Of a stretch of 64,000 nucleotides of DNA, positions 34,801 through 60,559 are shown piece by piece (positions within the stretch are counted from its first letter, which is position 1; every line of letters starts with the position of its first letter). A program made the position numbers and the translations under genes. The stretch covers positions 63,584,643-63,648,642 of the forward strand of contig OX377202.1 in the NCBI GenBank assembly GCA_947396885.1, written 5' to 3'. The notes under the pieces were generated by a model. It was not told the DNA's origin. It saw only the letters and a program-made list of their open reading frames with translations, and did no database searches. Origin of the DNA: Heligmosomoides polygyrus polygyrus. Taxonomy: Eukaryota; Nematoda; Chromadorea; Rhabditida; Heligmosomidae.

Positions 34801-37165
34801 GAGGAGCATAGCTCGGGCTCAGCTGGATAGCAGCGTTGTGCTTGTTAACATCCAGAATGCCATCATCAAGCGGCTGCGGTAGTCCGAAAAAGGCCTTAAG
34901 ATAGGGAGTGCGTATCAGGGAGCTGTGTTGCATGCCCCTACAATAAGATTAGAGGCTGTGCCAAGATCGGTGTACTCTAGCAACTACAATTTGGGGCATG
35001 CAATCAACAAAAAAATATATATTTAGATGTGGTCAGTTGGCGCAGTGGATAATGTCCTTGCTTCACATTAACGTGGTCGTGGGTTCGACACTTCCCTACG
35101 CTGGTATTTTGCATTTTGCGATTCATCGGTATCGAGACCTTTTATCCCCATTTCCAACACATTTTTGAACAAAAACACGGCAACAAGTGTAGTTTACGTT
35201 CGTCGAGCTCTTTGAAATTGGAAAGGTGAGAATTTTTGACTTCTTGGTTAAGTAATTCAGAAACTCGCTCGAGCCTGGGCCTAGAGCGGGCTTTGCACCT
35301 TGGTCATCTTTGCCAAACAAGGAGGTCATTGAGGTGCGGAGTCATTTAAGGTGGAAACCAACTGAATACCCTAAGCGGTGGAGGGGTACACAGAAAGTAA
35401 AATGCCGGTGCTTCTACGTCCTTTTTTGAACGGGTGGTAGAGAGAAGCGTAGATGTTCAGTTTGGAGCAGTACATTTCGCTCACATGCTTTTTGCATTCT
35501 TTCATCATTGTTGAAGAAAGTTGGTACATCATCAGCTATTCTTACCAGTTGGTTAGTACGTTTTTGACTCTATTCATGTAAAGAATCTAATAGAATTTGT
35601 TATCTACAACACCTTTCCATCATGAAGCAGCATAACTGTTCGGAAATCAAAGGGGCCCATGCAGTGTTCTAGCGAGGTCGAAAAAAGTTATTCGTAGGGA
35701 GGTGTCGAACCCACGACCACATTCTTGTGAAGCGAGAACTCTATCCGCTGCGCCAACAAGTCACAACCGGTGATGATGCAGCAGGGCGTACTGAAATTAG
35801 TTCACGCTTTCACACGCCTTTTCTTTGAACACGGAAGAACATTCCAAAAAACTATAGCTTTGGAGTCCTCACACGGAACCTCACATCCTGTAAAAATTGC
35901 ACCTCGAAAGCTCACCGCAATTTTGGAGGCTCTCCTTGTAAGGAACGACCGGCGGTGGCATGCCTGTCTTTAAGAATGACAGCGCTACACTCAGTCTAGG
36001 CAGTCCAGTATCTCTCAGTCACCACTCCACCACTCGGCAACTGACAGTAAAGGTAACGACGTCGCTCCGCGAAATCGGGGGGATCAGCGGGTGAGTTTAT
36101 CTCTCATACGTTGGGCTTTTCGCTTTGTACCCTGAATGATGTCTGAAAAACGGGGAAGGAGATGCTTCGTCGGGTAAGCAACAAGTGTAGTCCGGAACCA
36201 CTTTTGGGCCTCTGAAGACATGAACAGGTCGAAACGTTAGGCTGTTCAATAAACTAAGTCCACCTACAACCTCGCTCGGCACAGAAACACTAACACACTA
36301 CGAAGCGTGCTTTTCCGGTGAGAGAACATGGCGAATAGTCGACCTACTTTTTGACGTGCAATAGTCCAATGGCGCATATGCAGTATGCGTATGGGCGGTG
36401 CGGTATGCATTGGATCCGAGTGAATCATTTTCGGTTATCCTATTCGGATATCACGATCCGAATCATTCAAAAATCTGAGGCGCTTGCCGTTATCCGAATC
36501 ATCCAAAAACCCGGGGTCCTGAAATTAGCGTTATCCCATTGATCCATTTATCCGGAGGTATTCGATCGCATCCATTGTATGCTACGCCCGCACAAGCTTG
36601 TGTGAGTGCGTCCCTGCTGTACATTAAACTTGGCACCTTCTAGTTCTTCCTTGCATCCCTTCTCAGGCCACTTGAGGATGCTGCGGTTGGAGAATTGCGG
36701 TCAAATCCTGTAAGAAAATGAAGTTGAAGCTCCTTGAAGGTCTTGCCATTCTGACCTCAAAATTCTGTTCCAGGCCAGCCAGATGCGGGTCTCACAAGAG
36801 ACTATTCTCATTCGCCGCTGCACCGTTTCAAGAAGCCGGGTAGCAAAAATTACATGAACATCTATCCTCCCAGCTGTACCCTGCATTTGTCGAACATTCC
36901 ACCGAACGTCTCCGAGCAGACGCTTACCGAAGCATTCGAGTCGAACGGCTTTCCGGTGAAAGCCTTCAAATTCTTTCCGTGAGTTGAGCACCACTATTCG
37001 CCATCTACAGCACCGCAACCCCTTAGTTTCAGAAAGGATCACAAAATGGCGCTGTGCCAGATGGAGGACGTCGAGACGGCCATCGACGCGCTCATCGCTA
37101 TGCACAACCACAAACTGGCCGAGAACGCTCATCTGCGGGTCTCGTTCTCCAAATCCGGAATCTAG
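16780..37165 (+). CDS. ptb-1: Polypyrimidine tract-binding protein (PTB/hnRNP I) gene, whole locus
   Basis: Nuclear RNA-binding splicing regulator that binds CU-rich tracts through RRMs. Coding exons, all with consistent phase: 16780-16839 (tentative first exon), 17746-17895, 18128-18179, 18327-18414, 18480-18613, 31769-31920, 31977-32010, 32209-32301, 32370-32459, 36774-36978 and 37033-37165 (stop TAG at 37163). The joined product is about 396 aa and carries RRM2, RRM3 and RRM4; animal PTBs are usually about 530 aa with four RRMs. No exon for RRM1 was found in the 16.8 kb upstream, so this may be a short isoform, or RRM1 may lie outside the window. Introns reach 13.2 kb and 4.3 kb and are full of transposons. 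The symbol follows the C. elegans orthologue; family identity is very secure, the first exon is not. Confidence 0.9.
17746..18613 (+). CDS. ptb-1: PTB exons encoding the inter-domain linker and RRM2
   Basis: Four exons: 17746-17895, 18128-18179, 18327-18414 and 18480-18613. Together they read a serine-rich linker, then RNP2-like [19 protein letters not shown], then [14 protein letters not shown], the RNP1-like [17 protein letters not shown], and [13 protein letters not shown] followed by [20 protein letters not shown]. The last two segments are hallmark PTB RRM2 sequence. Every donor is GTACGT, GTGAGT, GTCAGT or GTGAGT, and phases match across all junctions (0, 1, 2, 1). The last exon leaves one base (g) that joins the exon at 31769. 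Confidence 0.95.
20492..21227 (+). pseudogene. RTE-like apurinic-type endonuclease domain
   Basis: Nicks target DNA for target-primed reverse transcription. It reads [31 protein letters not shown] (catalytic Glu), [21 protein letters not shown], and [11 protein letters not shown] (GDFNA active-site box). It continues after a 1-base frame loss near 21165 as [20 protein letters not shown], with the DH pair of the APE fold. The reading frame breaks there and the following sequence is an insertion. Confidence 0.9.
21228..21761. other. Unidentified insertion inside the RTE copy
   Basis: The RTE frame stops after KYCLTD and resumes at [14 protein letters not shown] (about 21762). The 535 bp between them does not resemble endonuclease/RT linker. 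It has no clear terminal inverted repeat, no tRNA boxes and no long frame. Possible explanations are a SINE, a solo repeat or filler sequence. Confidence 0.5.
21762..23189 (+). pseudogene. RTE-like reverse transcriptase, 3' end lost in the gap
   Basis: A connecting domain ([20 protein letters not shown] to [20 protein letters not shown]) leads to [22 protein letters not shown], then [36 protein letters not shown] (first catalytic Asp), [15 protein letters not shown], and [14 protein letters not shown] (FADD active site). Frame changes occur near 22400 and at 22598-22610, where a short block between YYR and VVYKLF is missing. It is cut at 23189 by Ns. Confidence 0.92.
23190..23389. other. Assembly gap (200 N)
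   Basis: Exactly 200 undetermined bases, a conventional placeholder length rather than a measured distance. The 37 bases on its left edge recur at 26755-26791. Confidence 0.99.
24340..24960. repeat. AT-rich interspersed repeat family D, foldback copy
   Basis: 24480-24605 is the inverted form and 24680-24960 the direct form of a sequence also seen at 41.88-42.32 and 62.27-62.86 kb. Landmarks are ATCAAATAAA next to ATCGCG, GGCATGGCGCAGTCCC and TTCACTTATTGGGTAGGTGA. An ORF of 95 codons here is AT-rich chance frame. Confidence 0.5.
26755..27525 (+). mobile_element. 3' part of an RTE-like retrotransposon
   Basis: Starts with the same 37 bp that precede the gap ([12 protein letters not shown]) and continues through the RT thumb and C-terminal region: [57 protein letters not shown]. 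Past a stop at 27274 come [20 protein letters not shown] and [20 protein letters not shown]. The tail has short repeats (GGTGATATAGGTGATACAG), typical of RTE 3' ends. It is either the remainder of copy 1 or a separate 5'-truncated copy. Confidence 0.85.
27518..27622 (+). repeat. tRNA-derived SINE family B copy
   Basis: ACAGCGCCGGTTGTGTAAAA ... GCAGGAGGTGCGGGTTTGAG ... CTCCGCCTGGTGCTAATGTT. It directly abuts the RTE 3' tail; the A box is decayed and the B box recognisable. Confidence 0.6.
27795..28300 (-). mobile_element. RTE-like retrotransposon 3' fragment, second family
   Basis: The - strand reads [40 protein letters not shown], then frame-shifted [11 protein letters not shown] and a terminal [10 protein letters not shown] before a stop at about 27796. 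This is the same family as the 58.3-60.5 kb element (shared SVMETKxLRxTAGVxRxD). It ends close to the mariner at 28345 but is independent of it. Confidence 0.75.
28345..29229 (+). mobile_element. Internally deleted mariner with intact TIRs
   Basis: 885 bp flanked by TA at 28343-28344 and 29230-29231. The left end starts CCAGGCTCTCCAATAATTTC and the right end read inward starts CCAGGCTTTCCAATAATTCT; similarity extends about 35 bp. A full mariner is about 1.3 kb, so roughly 0.4 kb is missing from the middle. Ends this similar could still be recognised by a transposase supplied from elsewhere. Confidence 0.93.
28512..29158 (+). pseudogene. Mariner transposase with central deletion
   Basis: The N-terminal helix-turn-helix half ([20 protein letters not shown] ... 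[20 protein letters not shown]) runs straight into [20 protein letters not shown]. The region with the first catalytic Asp (CDEKW block) is absent. A 1-base frame loss near 28875 separates LQHDNARP (second Asp) from [16 protein letters not shown] ... LAPSDYHLF (third Asp, 34 residues later). It ends GDYIVG and stop at 29156. It cannot encode active enzyme. Confidence 0.9.
29232..30944. other. PTB intron sequence, unclassified
   Basis: No gene or complete element. A 28-bp word near GCAAAGCTTTTA-TGAA-CTAAACTGTA occurs twice (about 29349 and 29718), suggesting a local repeat. Confidence 0.35.
30945..31112 (-). repeat. SINE-like repeat family A, decayed
   Basis: Inverted family A landmarks: GGTGCGCCACGCATTCTACA, ACAAGTCTGGTACCAACTCC, GGAAGGCTTGGTTTGCCTGT, GAACCAGG-like remnants. 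Confidence 0.5.
31769..32459 (+). CDS. ptb-1: PTB exons encoding RRM3
   Basis: Exons 31769-31920, 31977-32010, 32209-32301 and 32370-32459. They encode an alanine/leucine-rich linker, then [40 protein letters not shown]1-like [15 protein letters not shown], and [20 protein letters not shown] with QLPKEG. The order and wording match PTB RRM3 and its C-terminal edge (SKH-NVQLP-EG). The first exon accepts the phase-1 base left 13.2 kb upstream at 18613, giving an Asp codon. Acceptors are TTGCAG, TTTCAG, TTTCAG and TTTCAG. Confidence 0.95.
34255..35000. mobile_element. Penelope-like element remnant, second foldback
   Basis: The left arm (34255-34720) reads as - strand GIY-YIG region ([14 protein letters not shown]...). 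The right arm (34730-35000) is its inverted partial copy: GATGTTAACAAGCACAAC and CCCGAGCTATGCTCCT occur in both orientations. The arrangement matches the 4.2-5.7 kb foldback, with heavily diverged sequence. Confidence 0.7.
35027..35105 (+). repeat. tRNA-Val(CAC)-like repeat, + copy
   Basis: AGTTGGCGCAGTGGATAATG (A box), TTCACAT anticodon-loop-like, GTGGGTTCGACAC (B box). The acceptor and anticodon stems do not close, so I call it a tRNA-derived repeat and not a tRNA gene. Confidence 0.5.
35120..35335 (-). mobile_element. Penelope-like N-terminal region fragment
   Basis: The - strand frame [20 protein letters not shown] is similar to TKFFIIPLSKSSKKANGSYC at 48.6 kb, and CATTTCCAACACATTTTT here mirrors 49.07 kb. 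Together with the GIY-YIG fragment at 34.3-34.7 kb it suggests one internally deleted - strand copy. Confidence 0.5.
35690..35766 (-). repeat. tRNA-Val(CAC)-like repeat, - copy
   Basis: On the - strand: TTGGCGCAGCGGATAGAGTT, CGCTTCACAAG, GTGGGTTCGACACCTCCC. Very similar to the + copy at 35.03 kb, and facing it. Confidence 0.55.
36175..36292 (+). mobile_element. Penelope-like terminal remnant with the best hammerhead-like core
   Basis: GGCCT / AGGCT stem I around CTGAAGA (36212-36218, matches CUGANGA) and GAAAC (36231-36235). This is followed by TTCAATAAACTAAGTCCACC and CTCGCTCGGCACAG, the conserved outer end. It lies within the last large PTB intron. Confidence 0.6.
36415..36560 (+). repeat. 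TTATCCGAATCAT-type short repeat array
   Basis: GATCCGAATCATTCAAAAAT and TTATCCGAATCATCCAAAAA recur, with further TTATCC and CATTTATCCGGA in about 145 bp. Related TTATCCG repeats occur at the right edge of the window (about 63930-63990). Confidence 0.55.
36774..37165 (+). CDS. ptb-1: PTB exons encoding RRM4 and the C-terminus
   Basis: Exons 36774-36978 and 37033-37165. They encode [20 protein letters not shown], then [34 protein letters not shown], the RNP1 segment [20 protein letters not shown], and the terminal [10 protein letters not shown] followed by TAG at 37163-37165. The [13 protein letters not shown] and RVSFSKS endings are diagnostic of PTB. The intron between them is only 54 bp, in contrast to the 4.3-kb intron upstream. 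No clear AATAAA was seen in the first 250 bp after the stop. Confidence 0.95.
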
Positions 37166-38337
37166 TCCACCCCTACTCACCATTCGCCATTATTGTCGCA
37201 TTGTTGTTTTGTTTTTTTTGTAAGGTCGAGTTCTCCCCGTTGACCACAGGTTCGCGAGAATTGGGAGTGTAGATTTGGTGCTAGCGCTGCTAAGCAGCTA
37301 CAAGTCCAGGAGGTCGCCTATTACCCTGTCCACCTGCCTAAATTCACCGTCGTGTCCTCACACCAGTATCATTCTACCGTACCCTACCTACGCTCGCGTT
37401 ATGCAGACCTGGGCGGAAGCGTTGATTCATGCTGCACAAAGCGAGTTCTGTGATACCCTATTCCTGTCTCTGAGTATTCCACCCACCCTGACACGGCTCT
37501 TTCCTGCCGATTTTCACCGCGCTGTTTGTCGCCGTCACCCCTGGTTGGCGTGGTCTCTAGCCTTTGCTGGCAGAAGCGCTTTCCCTTTGAGGACGTATTT
37601 GGTGGCAGAAGCGTTTACGTTTGCGGACATCTGGAGCAGTGCCCACAGCGCCCAACTCAACGCGCTGACCACTCGGCTTCCTTCTCCAGCGGTTCCCTCG
37701 ACTAATAACGTCTCATGAGATAGTAATAATGATGCTCGGGATGCTTTCTCGTACATGGTTCCACGTGATAGTAAACTGAAACACTCAAGGTCGTTCTTTC
37801 CAGTTATGGGCCATGTGATGTTCGAAATGATTCTTGTGATCCAGCACAATTCTGGACTGCATCTTTGTGAACCACTGTCCCCTCTTCTTCTTCTTTTTTT
37901 GAAGACTTCGAACCTTCTGGACTAGATTAGATTAGTATTTTAGGGCTCTAGGCGCAGTTTTTTAATCTAAATTAAAAACCAAACGTTAATCAAAATTCTG
38001 CAGCCATCTGTCTCGTGAATAGTTAGTACTATTGAGGAAACCGCAAGGTAGTCGATGCTGAAGGGTTTTCAGCGACTTTATCCGCTTTTCATTAGGAGGT
38101 CTCTCTGAAGACGCACTCATGGACGCGCTTTGATGGCCCTTGCTCTGCTTGGCGTTTCAGGACCAGTAGCCCTCACATACTGTGCGTCAGGTACCGTATT
38201 CCTTATTGCGCCGCACTACTCGTTCACCTACTCCCGTTGTTAGATATGTGTCGTGTTCACATATTGTACCTAAGTATTGAACGTATTTCTTCAATTCCGA
38301 GAATGCATACATATCCGCGCAGGCCTGGGCCGCGTGC

Positions 38338-38715
38338 CTAGGCCTCACCCGTGCTTTTAGAGGTTTTCGTTGTTTCTTGATATTTGTTCGTTTCACTGGC
38401 TATTTGACCCAGGTCGAGCTTGACTCCCTCCGATTCAAACGTATCATTTCGTGCTCTCTTACGTCTGCTCTCTGTAGCGCATATCACTCGCATATCGCCA
38501 GCATATCTTCGGCAGAACGCGCACCGCACTCCGCCATAGTCGCCCTGTCTTTTCGCATTTCTTTCCGTCGTTTCGTGCACTTTCCTCTTCCTCTTCTCTG
38601 CCAGTGCCATTGATCTTGACTGTATTTGCAAGTGCTCGCGTCCAGCCATAGAATCTGGCGGAGCCCACTCTGAAATGCAGCAGTACTTAGTTCTAAACCT
38701 GGCAACACTTCGCAC
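38338..38715 (-). other. Open reading frame of unknown origin between the two convergent genes
   Basis: 125 codons, rich in Arg, Lys and Glu, with AEKRKRKVHETTERNAKRQG and a CAFCRR...VIC cysteine pair. No family is recognised and no splice context was found. Pyrimidine-rich sequence on the other strand could produce such a frame by chance, so coding status is doubtful. Confidence 0.15.
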
Positions 38716-39244
38716 ATTTGACTATTGCCCATAGTTCCTTTTTGCAGCAAGTAGTCGAGATCAGTGGCTGCTGCGACACTGCTTTCTCTCTCACGGATGG
38801 ATTTCTTTTAGATATTGTACTGATTTGAGGAGAATTTTCAGGTTATTCCGTGTTGTAATTATGTTTAGATTTATTGCTGTGATATAAATATGTGAGGTGA
38901 GATCCTTTCCGTCGTTTAGCGTCACTCGACAAAAGTAGTCCTTCGGAGGAAAGATCGCGACGAACTTGACGTTATAACCTCTGCTTCTCCTCAAAGTGTT
39001 GCATGTGCGATGAGTGCGCAGCGCTGAGTGCATTCGATGCGGCAGAGGACGCAGCGGCTGGTTTTTGCATTTTCCTTCGGGTTAGCGTCGTTGTAGAATT
39101 TTCCGTTGCTCTGTTTGCAAATCCTTTCGCTATACCCTCGCGACATTATTTCCACTGTCAAGAAGACGAGATACAGCTAAAAACCGTGGGAAAACGAATG
39201 AGACGAGCAGTCACTGGAAATTCTAGCGAAGGGGTCTGAACGAA

Positions 39245-39362
39245 GCAGTTATCGCAAAGGCTAAAATACGCGTTCAAATTTGCACCACGACACCTCACAT
39301 AAGTGGAATGTATGGCACTTCCCAGAAACGGTTGATTAAATCCTTTATCCTCATTTAGCCCT
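39245..39362 (+). repeat. SINE-like repeat family A, 3' fragment
   Basis: AAATACGCGTTCAAATTTGC, CACGACACCTCACATAAGTG, GAATGTATGGCACTTCCCAG, AATCCTTTATCC. This is the 3' half of family A only. Confidence 0.5.
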
Positions 39363-39906
39363 GAACAGCGTGCTAAATCCGCTGCTAAGAGGACGTTCTC
39401 CAGGGGATTATGAAATCCCAACATTTCGACAGTGAGCTATGGATCCTTCGTAGTGCGCACCAGGTGGTGAGGATTCGTATAAACGCAGTCCGCCTCACAT
39501 TGAGGGGCGAAATGAACATCACTCGGAGTGAGGATTCTCAAATCCCTTCAGAGCGAAGCTCCTGAGGAAAATAGGCATGAGATCGAGGGAGATCTAGCCA
39601 GTTAGCGCTATGACATGATACCTTGATAACAAGGCAGTTGAAAGGAAAATGAGTAGCTGGGCGGGGTTGGACTCCACTCCTAAAGTTGACATTTCAATTA
39701 TTGTATGGTTGCTTATTCAATACAAAGCACAAACCACTAATACAGCGCTTTATTTGAAAAACAATGAGACGGAACACGTGAAATGATAGAGTCGCTGACG
39801 GCAATGCGGGTTGGTGTTGAAGAGACCAAAACGACATGACCTCCCTGAACCTCTCGACGCTTCAAGATTACGCGCATTCAAGGCGCGACGGCTTCCACGC
39901 TGAGGC

Positions 39907-57131
<17,225 letters not shown>

Positions 57132-57936
57132 CTGAAAAAGAGACAGCAAAACGTATCCCAGTATGATATAATGGTGGCTTGAGTGTAGCAGTAAAATTCG
57201 AATCCTCTTAACAGGAATCACTATGCAACAATATCTTATTTTCGGTGAATGGAAGTTGTTTTCTTCTCTTCTGTTTCCAGTACGGGATGCTAAGGCACTT
57301 AATCACTAACAGAAATAGAATGTCTTTGAAGGAAATCTGAATTTAGCTCAGTTCCAGAGCCGAATCAGAACTCATCTAAATAAGCATAGAAAAGCTGAAC
57401 AAGAAAGATGCTCTCTATCTCTAAAAAACATCTCGAGCCATCAAATAGCATTCCGCGGTCACCAATAGAAACTACAGCTTCTTACCCAGTGCATTTTAGG
57501 ATTCATCCAGTTATACGATGATCCAGTTTGTTGCTGTTACGAAGAGGACGATATATTTCGTTCAGTGCAGTGCTTTCACGAAGAAAACCATAAAGACTCG
57601 ACGATTTCTGGATTCGGAAATGTAATCCAACAATGAAAGACCGAAACGAGTGTGTTTCAATCAGCAGCGAGTTATTGCCGTTCAATATGTTATGTGAGCT
57701 CAGATACGACGCATTCTGTACATATAACTGTTGTACAGACTTGCGTACATAGAGATTTCAGTTCCTCAGTGATGGCCGATTGGCTGAGCTCTAACTCAGC
57801 GCCGGTGGAGCAACGGTGAGTTTGTTATACATTGGAGGGGCACGCCTTAACACTAGTGAGAGCCCGTTACAACTGGAGTATTGGAGACTTACCCTTGACA
57901 ATATGAGTGCATGCTCTAAAGTTTCGAAATACTTTT

Positions 57937-58020
57937 AGGCCTTGAAGAAGACCATTCTTGTCAAAATGTCTGGCCACAATAAAAGTTTCCCTCCTAACAA
58001 ACCTGCGTGGCACAGAAGAA
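57937..58020 (+). mobile_element. Penelope-like terminal remnant
   Basis: AGGCCTTGAAGAAGACCATT and CTTGTCAAAATGTCTGGCC give the hammerhead-like layout with stem I GGCC/GGCC. Then come CACAATAAAAGTTTCCCTCC and CCTGCGTGGCACAGAA, the conserved outer end. Confidence 0.55.
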
Positions 58021-58037
58021 CTGAATTTATTCTAACG

Positions 58038-58355
58038 CTAGGGGAACTCTGGGGCATAAGATTGAACAAAATGTAGATGATCTGACAACGCACTTTTTAC
58101 ATTTTCTCCCGCTGGGTATTCAAAATTTAGGCCGGTTGATGCTATAAAACCCAAATCTTGCGCATATTTTTCTGGGATCAAAGATAAACCTCGGATATTG
58201 TGAATCTTGACGATGGCGACATACGTCCCTCCACTGGAAACTGTTCGCTTCCGCGAGCTGAGCTGAACACGGATATTCGAGGAGTACAGTTGAAAGGCCC
58301 TTGTGACCGGTCGGCCAGTGGGAATGGGAATCTTACATCGCATGGTTGATGGCAT
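58038..58355 (-). other. 105-codon open frame, unidentified
   Basis: Starts MPSTMRCKIPIPTGRPVTRA and includes YVAIVKIHNIRGLSLIPEKY and LNFEYPAGENVKSALSDHLH. Composition is protein-like but no family is recognised. It lies between a Penelope end and an RTE copy, so a transposon origin is likely; it does not match the missing part of the dioxygenase. Confidence 0.25.
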
Positions 58356-58732
58356 TATGTGAGTATCGAGATAGTGCTCGGTGTCTGCGGGAGCTGACGA
58401 GCAGTCGCAAAGCCCGGCGAGTGTGAGGAGCCTGCGAAGGTCACTGATACGAGGGTGGCATCGCGGGCTACTGAGTTAGTCCGAAACTCCCATAAAGTAA
58501 GGAAGATCCGCGTAACTTCGCTAAATGTGGGTACGTTGTGAGGCCGCTGGCAGTTGGTAGAAGCACTGGAGCGAAGAAAGGTTTCTTTGCGGAGCAAAAG
58601 ACGACATAGTCCTGCAGTCGAGGGACATAGTTCGCGGCTTCGAGGCCGTTCTCTACGACAGAGTCAGGACCAGTTGGAAGAAGGAGGGCAGGCCTGCGGA
58701 CTGCGCTAGCAGTCCAATTTCCACTAATCGGA

Positions 58733-59190
58733 GTGGCTCTGTCCTCGGCCGCCGTTCGTCTTCTGCTAGAGAAACGCCCGCGAGAAACAGAACCCGAGAT
58801 GCATTTTGCCTTCCTGGACTTGGAGAAGGCCTTCGACCGCGTTCCACGAAAAGTTATATGGTACGAGTTGCGACGACAAGGCGTCCCTGAAGAGCCTATT
58901 GAATGGGTGTTACTTCTGCCCAATAAGCCGAGTTTCCAATATCTGTCGGAGTGCATCAGTGGTGTACGCTGTCTACTGCTCCTCTGGTCGTCATGTATGC
59001 AATTTCACAATATCTCCAAACGGCAGTTCATTGGACGTTACTGTGTGCCGATGACGTCATACTTGTATGTGAAAACAAAACCGAAGTCAATCCAGCGACA
59101 GGCACAGGCGCGGTGCGATCGCTTGAACTCAAGCTAAACGTCGAAAAGGCGGAATACTTGACGACGGATCTGAATAAGCACGGATCTGTT
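58733..59190 (+). pseudogene. RTE-like reverse transcriptase fragment
   Basis: The frame from 58733 carries the FLDLEKAFDRVP box. A deletion and frame changes near 58915 and 59030 remove the middle of the palm. The ADD active-site box is in the frame ending before the mariner. Inactive. Confidence 0.85.
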
Positions 59191-59191
59191 A

Positions 59192-60122
59192 CGTTGTTGC
59201 CGAGGTCCTCGCCATTTTCAAGACACCACATTTTTTAGTTCTACAAAGAAGCGAAACACGTCTAGAAACGAAGCAACCGCCATTATGCTCTATAACACTT
59301 CTCCACCTTTCAGGTACATTCTCCCGAACCGTCAGCGTAGAGCTTTTCTTGCTTCGAAAAAGCAAGCCAGCCAGCGTTTCATGTCGTCCTCGTCATCGAA
59401 CATTTTGCTTTGCATGGAATTTGCCTTGGACCCTACTTTGGCTGTGGCTCAGGCTGCTCACCCTTGTCAACCCCCATCTCCTCCTATTGATGTCGACGTA
59501 CAGGCACCACTTCACATCTTCTGTGATGATGGACTTCAGCCAACTCTCTGTGCGCTTGTACGAGAGCAATTGAGTGGCCACTTTAGCACGTCGCTGGCGG
59601 TCGCGTTCGGTGAGGTCACGGGGAACCTACTGTGCCAACCAGTACACCTTACCCAGTTGATGTAGGTGCCTGGCGATGGCGGCATAGTGCACACCCAAGT
59701 CCTGTTCTCGAGTAATCCGCCGTGGGTCCGATTCCACCACCTGCCGCAATCGGTCGTTGTCGACATCAAATTCAGGTCCTGACCTGAACAGAGCTTGAAG
59801 ATGAAACTCTTCTTTGCGAAAGCGTGCGAACCATTCTCGTGCAGTGCGATTGGACACTGTGCCCTCCCCAAATGCACCATTGATGCGACGACAGAAGCGG
59901 CTGCTGACTCTCCAAATTTGAAGTCATACAATAAAAGAATTCGGATGTACTCCTTTGAAAGCTCCATTTTTCTAGAAGTGTAACGCGAGAGTGAGTAGCC
60001 AGCAATAATAGTAAACTTATGCATAACTGATTCTTTAGATGAACAAAAGATAGGTTGCTGTAAGGTAGCGTTAGTGAGAAAAAAGGCACATTCAAAAAAT
60101 GGCGGGAACTTTCGCAACAACC
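59192..60122 (-). mobile_element. Mariner element inserted in the RTE copy
   Basis: 931 bp with TA on both sides (59190-59191 and 60123-60124). The right end read on the - strand is GGTTGTTGCGAAAGTTCCCG; the left end is CGTTGTTGCCGAGGTCCTCG, continuing CCATTTTC/CCATTTTT, a diverged TIR pair. Removing it restores the RTE reading frame. About 0.35 kb shorter than a full mariner. Confidence 0.85.
59290..59970 (-). pseudogene. Mariner transposase N-terminal half, frameshifted
   Basis: Starts MELSKEYIRILLLYDFKFGE (59968 downward). It continues in another frame with SNRTAREWFARFRKEEFHLQ, DVDNDRLRQVVESDPRRITR and HYAAIARHLHQLGKVYW (helix-turn-helix modules), then IITEDVKWCLYVDINRRR, a decayed first catalytic block (DEKW changed to DVKW). 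The second and third Asp regions are absent. Confidence 0.85.
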
Positions 60123-60559
60123 TAATATTAAAATCATTGGTACTGAGCTATTACGGGTTACATCTTTCAAGTATCTTGGATCAGCAGTCACGTCCGATGG
60201 CAGCCTAGAGTTGGAAGTGAACACACGCGTGAGTGCAGCCTGTTCCAAATAGGGCTCTTTGACTGGGGTGCTTTGCGGCAGGACAATAGCTGAGTACCTC
60301 AAATCGAAGGTTTATAGAACAGTCGTCCGTCCAGTACCGACGTACAGTGCTGAATGCTGGTCTGTGACGAAGGAAATTGAATGTTGTCTCAGCGTAATGG
60401 AGACGAAGGTGCTAAGGTGGACGGCCGGAGTAATGCGTTCGGACCGCGTTCGCAATGACACCATAAAACAAAGATTCGGTGTCGCCCCAATAGCCGTCAA
60501 GCTGTGCGGAGCTGATCTACGATGCTACGGGCCAGGCCCTTCTCACTGACGACGACACC

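Larger units (their letters stand above)
37166..39900. other. Intergenic region between two convergent genes
   Basis: Holds the 3' flanks of the PTB gene (+) and the dioxygenase gene (-), plus family A debris at 39.25-39.36 kb. Pyrimidine-rich stretches occur at 38.4-38.6 kb. No additional gene is supported. Confidence 0.4.
58350..60535 (+). mobile_element. RTE-like retrotransposon, second family, split by a mariner
   Basis: Begins with the first residues of an AP endonuclease (IRVTSLNVGTL, about 58507), then jumps by deletion to RT: AAVRLLLEKRPRETEPEMHF, AFLDLEKAFDRVPRKVIWYE (catalytic Asp), LCADDVILVCENKTE (ADD box), LKLNVEKAEYLTTDLN. After the mariner (59192-60122) it continues as VTSFKYLGSAVTSDGSLELE, AACSK, SLTGVLCGRTIAEYLKSKVY, ETKVLRWTAGVMRSDRVRND. 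It is 3'-truncated near 60535. Confidence 0.88.

Noticed and set aside
35027..35105. Possible functional tRNA-Val gene
   Set aside because: A and B boxes are present but acceptor and anticodon stems do not pair, and a similar copy lies inverted nearby; better explained as tRNA-derived repeat.
36097..36282. 61-codon - strand frame over a Penelope end
   Set aside because: It covers the structured terminal region of a Penelope remnant and has no homology.
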